DNA from: Candidatus Auribacterota bacterium
Lineage (GTDB): Bacteria; Auribacterota; Tritonobacteria; UBA1439
Length of the DNA: 5,461 nt
Assembly (NCBI GenBank): GCA_026391995.1
Contig: JAPLCY010000329.1
Coordinates: 1 to 5,461, forward strand
Reading direction: 5' to 3'
Part shown: in pieces, positions 1-4,939 of the stretch
Layout: the number at the start of each line of letters is the position of its first letter
Numbering within the stretch: the first letter of the stretch is position 1
Notes under the pieces: model-generated
Database searches by the model: none
What the model saw: only the letters and a program-made list of their open reading frames with translations
What the model was told of the DNA's origin: nothing
Program-made: the position numbers and the translations under genes

Positions 1-18
1 GAGAGGAGGGGTCCCGCC

Positions 19-702
19 ATGGAAGAGTTCCAGCAGGACCAAGAGACCGTTATCCAGCAGCTGCGCCTTCTGCTCGCGGCAAAAGAGGAGGAGTTCGCCG
101 CGCTTCGGGAACAATCACAGGGAGGAACTCGTTCAACACAGTCCCCCACGGTGACGGATCAGCTTCTCAAAGAGCTCGAGGACACCAGGAAAGAGGCCGT
201 TGATCTCCGGTCGCGCATGAAAGAGGCCGGGGCCAAAGCTCGTTCGCGAATCGAGAAGATGGCCGAACAACTCGAGGACAAGGAACGTCTCCTCTCCTCG
301 CAATCGCAGTCCCCCCCCGCGGAACCGTCATCCGCCGACGAGGAGCGGCAGGGAGATATTTCCCGCCTCGAAGCCATGCTTGCCGCCGAGCGCGCCGAGG
401 CGGAGAAACGGATCGCCACCCTGGAAAATGAGCTCCGTGAGAAGGAAGCCGCGCTCGCCCAGGCGGCGCAGAACATCCCCGCGGAGACAGCGCCTGCGGA
501 CCCCGTGACACACCACGAACTCGAACAAATCAACAGGCGGAGCGCGCGGTCGCGCCGCCGGCCGCTGAGTCTGATCCCGCTACCCCGACGACGCATATCT
601 CCGCGGATATCAGCGAGCAACTCCATCGCCTCGAACGCGAGCTCGAGGAAAAAGAGCTCAGATTCCGCACCGCCCAGGCACGGCTCCATCGTCTTAACGT
701 GA
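19..702 (+). CDS. N-terminal coiled-coil portion of a frameshifted coiled-coil/LysM membrane protein
   Basis: The start is supported by a strong Shine-Dalgarno (AGGAGG, positions 4-9) nine bases before the ATG. Residues 1-160 are very rich in Glu, Lys, Arg, Ala, Gln and Leu, with heptad-like spacing (for example RLEAMLAAERAEAEKRIATL near 115-135), interrupted by a Pro/Ser-rich linker near residue 100. This predicts a long cytoplasmic coiled coil. From about residue 172 the character changes abruptly to an Arg/Ser/Pro-rich tail, while another frame over the same DNA reads as a further coiled coil (LERELEEKELRF) running without a stop into the LysM ORF. I therefore think the tail is out-of-frame translation and that this ORF is the first part of one roughly 400-residue protein. 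No enzymatic domain is visible. Alternatively the two ORFs are separate genes joined by the 4-base GTGA overlap at 699-702. Confidence 0.7.
   Translation: MEEFQQDQETVIQQLRLLLAAKEEEFAALREQSQGGTRSTQSPTVTDQLLKELEDTRKEAVDLRSRMKEAGAKARSRIEKMAEQLEDKERLLSSQSQSPPAEPSSADEERQGDISRLEAMLAAERAEAEKRIATLENELREKEAALAQAAQNIPAETAPADPVTHHELEQINRRSARSRRRPLSLIPLPRRRISPRISASNSIASNASSRKKSSDSAPPRHGSIVLT
517..534 (+). other. Probable frameshift site (missing base) joining the two ORFs
   Basis: Before this point the coiled-coil sequence reads in the frame of the ATG at 19. After it, sensible sequence continues in the frame one base earlier, from CAG at 534 (QAERAVAPPA) through SEQLHRLERELEEKELRF to the membrane segment and LysM domain. 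Restoring one base here makes positions 19-1220 exactly 401 codons including the stop. No slippery heptamer of the X XXY YYZ type is seen around GAACAAATCAACAG, so programmed frameshifting looks less likely than a real deletion or a sequencing/assembly error. The exact base is uncertain to within about 20 positions. Confidence 0.6.
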
Positions 703-1220
703 GTCAGCACGTGCTCCGGGGAGCCTGCGCGGCGCTGAGCATCTGTCTCGTGTTCACGGTCGTAATGAAGACCAGGCAACCGTACGGCCCCGGACTCACA
801 CCGCAGCCCGGGTCAATCCGCATGACGGAACGGGATACCGTGGCGCAGGATCGCTCGATTGAACCGGCGCCCACCGCTCCAGTCCGGGTAAAAGACACGG
901 CTTCGCCCGACGCCCCCGCTGCGGAGGAAAACCTCCTCGCGCAGCGCGGCGGGACAGTGGCGAACACCGCGCCTGAGAAGATCCCGTACACTGTCCAGAA
1001 GGGCGACAGCCTCTGGTTGATCTGCCGGCGCATCCTCGGCGATACCGGCGGAGTGGAGCGGATAGCCCGCGAGAACTGCCTCGCCGATCCGGCAGCGCTC
1101 AAGGTCGGCAGCGTGATCTACCTCACGCGCCAGGGCCTCGCGAAGGCGGCGCCCGGGGAAAAATCGCTCACGGCTAAGAACAAGGCCACGGGAGAGGTTA
1201 TCTATCTCTCGCGCCGCTAG
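699..1220 (+). CDS. Membrane-anchored LysM domain protein (C-terminal portion of the split gene)
   Basis: A hydrophobic stretch (ACAALSICLVFTVVM, about residues 8-23 of this ORF) is preceded by Arg and followed by a Pro/Thr/Ala-rich linker of roughly 70 residues. A LysM domain then occupies about residues 95-145: it opens with YTVQKGDSLWLICRRIL, has IARENCL in the middle, and ends with LKVGSVIYL. LysM binds the glycan of peptidoglycan, so this part should lie outside the inner membrane. The GTG at 699 has no visible Shine-Dalgarno. The same frame stays open and coiled-coil-like upstream to at least 534. The true protein therefore probably starts at 19, making it cytoplasmic coiled coil, one TM helix (about residues 233-250 of the restored protein) and periplasmic LysM (about 322-373). 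Its stop codon overlaps the Shine-Dalgarno of the next gene, which implies co-transcription. Confidence 0.85.
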   Translation: MSQHVLRGACAALSICLVFTVVMKTRQPYGPGLTPQPGSIRMTERDTVAQDRSIEPAPTAPVRVKDTASPDAPAAEENLLAQRGGTVANTAPEKIPYTVQKGDSLWLICRRILGDTGGVERIARENCLADPAALKVGSVIYLTRQGLAKAAPGEKSLTAKNKATGEVIYLSRR

Positions 1221-1227
1221 GAGCGCC

Positions 1228-1566
1228 GTGCGCCGAATCACCTATCACAAGCTCATCAGGGACCGGATACCCGAGATCATCGCCGACGGCGGGCGCTCAT
1301 GCAAGGTACGCCGTCTCTCCGGCCGTGCCGCCCTGCGCGCGGTGAGGATGAAGATTCTCGAAGAGGCACAAGAGCTCCAGCGGGCGCGCGGCAAGGGGGA
1401 GATACTCAACGAGCTCGTTGACCTCCAGGAGCTGGTGACGGCGCTGCGGCGCCGCCTCGGCGTCCGCGCCGGCGGGTTCGCGAGGATCGTGCGCCGGAAA
1501 GAAACTGCGCGGGGGGGATTCAGAAAGATGCTCTTTCTTGAATACACCGGAACGGGGCGCCGCTAA
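1228..1566 (+). CDS. MazG-superfamily house-cleaning NTP pyrophosphatase (phosphoribosyl-ATP pyrophosphohydrolase-like)
   Basis: The 112-residue protein opens with YHKLIRDRIPEII (residues 6-18), the signature start of the small all-alpha NTP pyrophosphatases often annotated as phosphoribosyl-ATP pyrophosphohydrolase-like or predicted house-cleaning NTPase. The metal-binding residues are present: EEAQE at 45-49 and ELVD at 62-65, the E-x-x-E / E-x-x-D pattern of the MazG fold. The C-terminus ARGGFRKMLFLE matches the family's usual RGGF ending. The likely role is hydrolysis of non-canonical NTPs to NMP and PPi in the cytoplasm; the substrate cannot be read from sequence. Length is normal for the family. 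The start is GTG, chosen because AGGAG (1219-1223) lies four bases upstream, overlapping the TAG of the LysM gene. A G7 run at 1511-1517 is in frame, because the family motif reads through it. It is probably the last gene of the operon. Confidence 0.85.
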   Translation: MRRITYHKLIRDRIPEIIADGGRSCKVRRLSGRAALRAVRMKILEEAQELQRARGKGEILNELVDLQELVTALRRRLGVRAGGFARIVRRKETARGGFRKMLFLEYTGTGRR

Positions 1567-1570
1567 AATT

Positions 1571-1594
1571 CACAGCCCCGCCAGCGGGGCTGTG
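1571..1594 (+). terminator. GC hairpin after the pyrophosphatase gene, possible terminator
   Basis: A perfect 10-bp inverted repeat (CACAGCCCCG / CGGGGCTGTG) encloses the tetraloop CCAG and starts four bases after the TAA at 1564-1566. The following bases (TTATAAT) give only two consecutive T, so this is a weak or imperfect intrinsic terminator by the usual rule. It may act partly as an mRNA 3'-end stabiliser or allow read-through into the cyclase gene. Confidence 0.6.
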
Positions 1595-1601
1595 TTATAA
1601 T
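1593..1601 (+). promoter_or_regulatory. Extended -10 promoter for the diguanylate cyclase gene
   Basis: TGTTATAAT combines a TG extension with a perfect TATAAT hexamer (1596-1601), 31 bases before the ATG at 1632. The hexamer 17 bases upstream (1573-1578, CAGCCC) lies inside the hairpin stem and does not resemble TTGACA, as is typical of extended -10 promoters. Transcription would begin near 1608, leaving a leader of about 24 bases carrying the Shine-Dalgarno TGAGG (1621-1625). Confidence 0.5.
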
Positions 1602-1631
1602 GCGATGACCTGATTCGCCCTGAGGCGGGCT

Positions 1632-3392
1632 ATGCCGAAGCGACTCTTCAAGCGAACGCGCCGCGCGGAAAAGCGACAGACGGGTGTGGCCACCCTCTGC
1701 GGGATTGCGGTCACCGCCGGCGTCTCCATACTCTACGCCCTCACTATCACCCAACCCCTCGAACTCTCCGTCTCGGACTGGCTTGTCCGCCGGGCCGGCA
1801 CAACCCCCGCACCACCAGAGATCGTACTCATCGAGCTTGGTCAGGAGACCATCGAGACCATCCAGAAGTGGCCTATCCCGCGCGACATCTACGCGCGCCT
1901 TCTCGCGATCCTTACCCAGGCGGGCGCGCACTCGGTGGGGTTCAATATACTGTTCACCGAACGATCAAACCCTGAGGCCGACCAGGAACTGGCGAAGGCG
2001 ATTCGCCAGGCCGGCATGGTCTATCTCCCGTACTACTTTGAGTCGATCCCCGCCACGATGACCTACCGCCGCCCCGTGGACAATCTTCCCCTCTTCAAAG
2101 AGGCGGCGAAGTCCGAGGGGCACATTAACATGTTCGCCGACGTCGACGGCGTCATGCGCTGGGTGCAGCTCATGATTCCCTACGAGGGTGGGCAATTCCG
2201 GCAACTCGCCTTTCTCATTGCGTGCGATTGGCTCGGCGTCGACATGAACACCCTCACCCTTAACCCCGGCAAATCCGTCGAGCTGCGCACGCGCCGCGGC
2301 GAAAAGATCTCGATACCCCTCGATGAGCGCGGCGCGATGTTCATCGGATGGAACGGACCGTGGCGGAAGGTATTCAGGCACTACACCCTGGCGGATATAT
2401 TCGAGTCGGCCGACCAGGCCAGGGCAGGGGGCAGGCCGCGCATCCCCCTTTCGGAGCTGAAGGGATGCATCTGCCTCGTCGGGCTCACGGCCCCGGGGAC
2501 CTTCGACGCGATGCGTACGCCGTTCGACTACCTCGAGCCGTCAGTGGGCATCCACGCGAGCATCATCAGCCAAATCCTCCAGCAGCGGTTCGTGACGGTC
2601 CAATCAAAGTCAATAAACCTGATGCTCATCATACTCATCGGCCTTGGGGTGAGCCTCGCCTTCCCGCACCTGAAACCCGTGGCCGGCATCGCGGCGATGC
2701 TCGGGGCCTGCGCGTTCTACACGGCGGCGGCACTCTACTTCTTCTTCGCGCGGCACACGATCGTCGCGCTCATCAATCCGCTCGGGACGATGGTGTTCGC
2801 CTACGTGACGATCAGCATTCACCACGAGATTGTTATTTCGGTCGAGCGGGCGCGCCTCCACTACCTCGCCACCCGCGACAGCCTGACCACCCTCTACATC
2901 ATCGGGCATTTCCGCCTCCTCCTGAACGCGGAGATTGCGGAAGCGCAGCGGGAGGGACGCGCGGTCTCCCTCATCATGGCGGACATCGACCTCTTCAAGA
3001 AGTTCAACGACACCTACGGCCACCAGGAGGGGGACTATATCCTCAAGGAGGTCGCCCGCATCATGAACGCCGCCTGTCGCGATCTCGACCTCGTCGGCCG
3101 CTACGGGGGGGAGGAATTCATCGTCATGCTGTCCGACGCGGGGCTCAAGGAGGCACAGAGCATCGCCGAGCGCATACGCAAGACCGTCGAGGCGCACGTC
3201 TTTTCGCACGAGGGGCGGAAGCACCGGGTGACCCTCAGCCTGGGCGTCTCGCAGCTTGACCAGCTCGACGCTGCCGAGGACTTCATCAAGCGCGCCGATG
3301 AGGCGCTCTACGACGCCAAGCACAAGGGGCGCAACCGGGTGTGCGTGAAGGAACCGGCCAAAGGGGGCAAGAAGGTCATAATCCTGGGGTAA
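1632..3392 (+). CDS. CHASE2-domain transmembrane diguanylate cyclase (GGDEF)
   Basis: This 586-residue inner-membrane signalling protein should make cyclic di-GMP from two GTP. A basic N-terminus (residues 1-15) precedes TM1 (about 18-39). An extracytoplasmic CHASE2 sensor follows (about 43-322), recognised by the early SDWLVRR, the block WPIPRDIYARLL from residue 80, VGFNILFTE (102-110), DVDGVMR and a C-terminal PSVGIHASIISQIL. Three TM helices follow (about 328-346, 350-373, 377-396), the standard CHASE2 layout. The GGDEF domain (about 414-580) starts with DSLTTLY (416-422) and has the metal-site segment ADIDLFKKFNDTYGH (from 450), the active-site GGEEF (492-496) and the inhibitory site RDLD (483-486), correctly placed for product feedback. 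It ends in ADEALYDAKHKGRNRV. It therefore looks catalytically competent and feedback-regulated. The ligand of this CHASE2 domain is unknown. Asn105 occupies a spot that is often Asp. TGAGG at 1621-1625 supports the ATG. It appears to be transcribed alone. Confidence 0.95.
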   Translation: MPKRLFKRTRRAEKRQTGVATLCGIAVTAGVSILYALTITQPLELSVSDWLVRRAGTTPAPPEIVLIELGQETIETIQKWPIPRDIYARLLAILTQAGAHSVGFNILFTERSNPEADQELAKAIRQAGMVYLPYYFESIPATMTYRRPVDNLPLFKEAAKSEGHINMFADVDGVMRWVQLMIPYEGGQFRQLAFLIACDWLGVDMNTLTLNPGKSVELRTRRGEKISIPLDERGAMFIGWNGPWRKVFRHYTLADIFESADQARAGGRPRIPLSELKGCICLVGLTAPGTFDAMRTPFDYLEPSVGIHASIISQILQQRFVTVQSKSINLMLIILIGLGVSLAFPHLKPVAGIAAMLGACAFYTAAALYFFFARHTIVALINPLGTMVFAYVTISIHHEIVISVERARLHYLATRDSLTTLYIIGHFRLLLNAEIAEAQREGRAVSLIMADIDLFKKFNDTYGHQEGDYILKEVARIMNAACRDLDLVGRYGGEEFIVMLSDAGLKEAQSIAERIRKTVEAHVFSHEGRKHRVTLSLGVSQLDQLDAAEDFIKRADEALYDAKHKGRNRVCVKEPAKGGKKVIILG

Positions 3393-3613
3393 CGGAAGAA
3401 ACAAATCTCAAACGTCTAAACAAATCCTAAATCACACGCAAGAAATCCACACCAGAGACCCTGATTCCTGCCCGGCACACAGCTGCATGATTTGAAGTTT
3501 GGGTTTTGATGTGTGAGGGGTAGCACTTCATTGTTGAACTGGCGAGTTTGGATTTTGGGGTTATTTGGGGGGTTGTGTTTTGAAGTTTGAAGTTCTATAT
3601 TCTCTGTGCGCGG
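3393..3613. repeat. Convergent intergenic region with A/C-to-G/T strand switch and degenerate repeats
   Basis: No gene is seen in these 221 bases between the convergent cyclase and cmk genes. The first part (about 3400-3480) is A/C-rich on the + strand (for example CAAATCTCAAACGTCTAAAC). The second part (about 3490-3595) is G/T-rich (for example TTTGGATTTTGGGGTTATTT). The two halves are thus loosely complementary and could fold into a long imperfect hairpin. TTTGAAGTTT occurs twice (3491-3500 and 3579-3588). No compact GC stem with a T-run is evident, so this fold may serve as a bidirectional transcription end. That role is inferred. Confidence 0.4.
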
Positions 3614-4291
3614 TTATTTGTCCATCGCCTCTCTCGCCAGTTTCACGATTGCATCCACCACCTGCTGAATGCTCATCCCCGTGGTATCCACCTCGACGGC
3701 GGCGGCGGCCTTTCTGAGCGGGCTGTCCGCGCGCGTGGAATCCTGATGGTCGCGGGCCTTCACCTCTTCGATCACCTTGCCCATGACGGGGGTCTTCCCC
3801 TTTTTCTGGAGCTCAAGGAACCGGCGCTTCGCCCGCTCCTCGACCGTACCGGTTAAAAAAATCTTTAGTTCGGCATCGGGCAGGACCACCGTCCCGATAT
3901 CGCGCCCCTCCATCACCACGCCCCCTTGCGCGGCCATCGCCCTTTGCATCCCGACCAGCGCCCGGCGCACGCGGGGTATCGTCCCGATCTTCGACGCGCC
4001 CTGGCCAATGTCCGTGTCCCGGATCTCTCGGGACACTTCCCGGCCGTCGACGCGCACCATGCAGGTGAGCCCCTCGACAGTCGTCGGCTGGAGCTCCACT
4101 TCCGTCCCTTCGGCAAGCCTGCCCATTTCCTCGGTGTCATCCCAGGAAACGCCGGCGCGCTTCGCCTTGAGGGCAATGCCGCGATACATTGCCCCTGTAT
4201 CTATATAGGTGTATCGAAGCCCCTTCGCCACAAGCCTGGCAACCGTGCTCTTCCCGGAGCCAACCGGGCCGTCGATTGCGACGCTGATCAT
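3614..4291 (-). CDS. cmk: Cytidylate kinase
   Basis: This 225-residue cytoplasmic enzyme transfers phosphate from ATP to CMP and dCMP, feeding CTP/dCTP synthesis. Counting from the chosen ATG, the P-loop GPVGSGKST is at residues 8-16 and the CMP-binding IDTGAMYR at 30-37. Next come GREVSREIRDTDIG, PRVRRALVGMQR and the family hallmark EGRDIGTVVLPDAELKIFL. The lid-type ERAKRRFLELQKKG and RDHQDSTRADSPL follow, with the closing helix TTGMSIQQVVDAI. The order and length (225) match bacterial Cmk. The ORF is open 15 codons further upstream (to 4336). The ATG at 4291 is preferred because GAGGGGG sits eight bases ahead of it and the sequence before MISVAIDG is not family-like. It follows the 114-residue gene on the same strand after a 78-base gap, so the two are probably co-transcribed, and it is convergent with the cyclase gene. 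Confidence 0.96.
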   Translation of the reverse strand: MISVAIDGPVGSGKSTVARLVAKGLRYTYIDTGAMYRGIALKAKRAGVSWDDTEEMGRLAEGTEVELQPTTVEGLTCMVRVDGREVSREIRDTDIGQGASKIGTIPRVRRALVGMQRAMAAQGGVVMEGRDIGTVVLPDAELKIFLTGTVEERAKRRFLELQKKGKTPVMGKVIEEVKARDHQDSTRADSPLRKAAAAVEVDTTGMSIQQVVDAIVKLAREAMDK

Positions 4292-4299
4292 CTTCACAT

Positions 4300-4306
4300 C
4301 CCCCTC
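4300..4306 (-). promoter_or_regulatory. Ribosome binding site deciding the cmk start
   Basis: On the minus strand GAGGGGG ends eight bases before the ATG at 4291. The GTG two codons upstream (4297) would lie only two bases from it, and the far upstream ATG (4336) would begin 30 bases before it, so this site selects 4291. Confidence 0.6.
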
Positions 4307-4369
4307 GATAATCCCCGCGCGGGCACGTCGGCACACACCCGCTCGGCGCAGCTTGATATTCCCCGTCCC

Positions 4370-4714
4370 CTAGTTCGGGACGATGATGCGGGAGGCCTCC
4401 TCGCGCTGCATCTGCTTCAACTCCGCCACCATGCGCTCGACCCCCTGGTGGACGGCGTCGGGGAATTTCCCGATGGCCTCCTCGAGGGTCGTGGCGTCAA
4501 TGGGGCAGTTCACCGGGAGCGGCCCGGCGGCCGTCATGACGTGCGCCTGGCCGATAAAGATCGGGGGGCGCGAGGGGTCGGGCGAACCGTCGGCGGTGAT
4601 GGGATTCAGACGCCGAAGCGTCGCCACCTTGAGGTCGGTGATGCTCTCCTCGCGGTAGAGGTTGCCGATATCAACCCTGATTTCGCTCATGCCCTTGAGA
4701 TCATGCTCTCCCAT
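4370..4714 (-). CDS. Unrecognised 114-residue cytoplasmic protein upstream of cmk
   Basis: I do not recognise the family. The ORF is convincing as a gene: AAAGGGGG lies five bases before the ATG, and the composition is balanced, with no Cys except one near the middle. Residues 1-75 alternate polar and hydrophobic positions with turn residues (DIGNLYREESITDLKVATLR, then ITADGSPDPSRPPIFIGQAH), suggesting a small beta-rich domain. Residues 78-108 form a probable amphipathic helix (TLEEAIGKFPDAVHQGVERM, then a Glu/Lys/Gln-rich segment), and the protein ends in RIIVPN. There is no signal peptide and no TM segment. A second in-frame Met (residue 9, position 4690) begins the sequence SEIRVDIG but has only a weak, too-close AAGGGC, so the first ATG is preferred. 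It is 78 bases ahead of cmk on the same strand and probably shares its transcript, though that does not establish a function. Confidence 0.75.
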   Translation of the reverse strand: MGEHDLKGMSEIRVDIGNLYREESITDLKVATLRRLNPITADGSPDPSRPPIFIGQAHVMTAAGPLPVNCPIDATTLEEAIGKFPDAVHQGVERMVAELKQMQREEASRIIVPN

Positions 4715-4742
4715 TGATTCCCCCTTTCGCCCGGCGCGGTAA

Positions 4743-4861
4743 TGTCAAAAATTTTTCTAAAGCAACCACAAATTTCTCAGATTATTTATGTCTTTTCTGA
4801 GTAAATCAGTGATGATTTATCTGCGGTAACATGCGGATAACTTAATCTCTGATACGTGTGT
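4743..4861. promoter_or_regulatory. AT-rich intergenic region with palindromes, presumed control region of the 114-residue gene
   Basis: This stretch contrasts sharply with the surrounding GC-rich genes. It contains AAAAATTTTT (4747-4756), a CTCAG/CTGAG pair (4776-4780 and 4797-4801), a perfect 7-bp inverted repeat TAAATCA-GTGA-TGATTTA (4802-4819), and a 10-base-period direct repeat (TGCGGTAAC at 4822, TGCGGATAAC at 4832). It lies upstream of the minus-strand gene starting at 4714 and is a plausible promoter/operator region. I could not identify a convincing -35/-10 pair. Confidence 0.35.
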
Positions 4862-4927
4862 CTAATCGCCGAATAGATGTACGACAATCAGGAGCGTGAT
4901 CAGGTAGCCGAATTTGAGCGACATCAT
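4862..4927 (-). CDS. Possible 21-residue single-helix membrane peptide
   Basis: On the minus strand an ATG-ATG start opens a 22-codon frame reading MMSLKFGYLITLLIVVHLF then two residues and TAG. The middle (GYLITLLIVVHLF) is a credible single TM helix preceded by a Lys, like known bacterial micro-proteins. It begins 12 bases after the helicase stop codon (4940-4942) and is in the same frame, so it could be translated by re-initiation. No Shine-Dalgarno is seen near it (TAGAATATATTGCGT precedes the ATG). The length is short enough for chance, so this is a candidate only. It fills part of an otherwise geneless gap. Confidence 0.3.
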   Translation of the reverse strand: MMSLKFGYLITLLIVVHLFGD

Positions 4928-4939
4928 ACGCAATATATT

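Noticed and set aside
311..318. C8 homopolymer in the coiled-coil gene as a phase-variation switch or as the frameshift point
   Set aside because: Coiled-coil sequence is in the same frame on both sides of it (to about 517), so the frame break is elsewhere. No evidence of length variation is available from one sequence.
159..779. Minus-strand ORF of 206 codons opposite the coiled-coil gene
   Set aside because: Its Ser/Arg/Ala-rich composition is the antisense of Glu/Ala/Leu-rich coiled-coil codons, and it has no recognisable domain.
2348..3259. Plus-strand ORF of 303 codons inside the diguanylate cyclase gene
   Set aside because: It is a Pro/Arg/His/Gly-rich shadow of the well-identified CHASE2-GGDEF frame.
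4292..4336. Upstream cmk start at 4336
   Set aside because: The 15 extra residues (MCRRARAGIIEGDVK) are not typical of Cmk, and the strong Shine-Dalgarno serves the ATG at 4291.
3926..4717. Plus-strand ORF of 263 codons opposite cmk and the 114-residue gene
   Set aside because: It runs antisense across two supported genes and their gap, with no domain. It is open because of high GC content.
4743..4748. TTGACA (minus strand) as a -35 box for the 114-residue gene
   Set aside because: The matching -10 position falls on the G-run of the Shine-Dalgarno at 4720-4725, too close to the start codon and not AT-rich.
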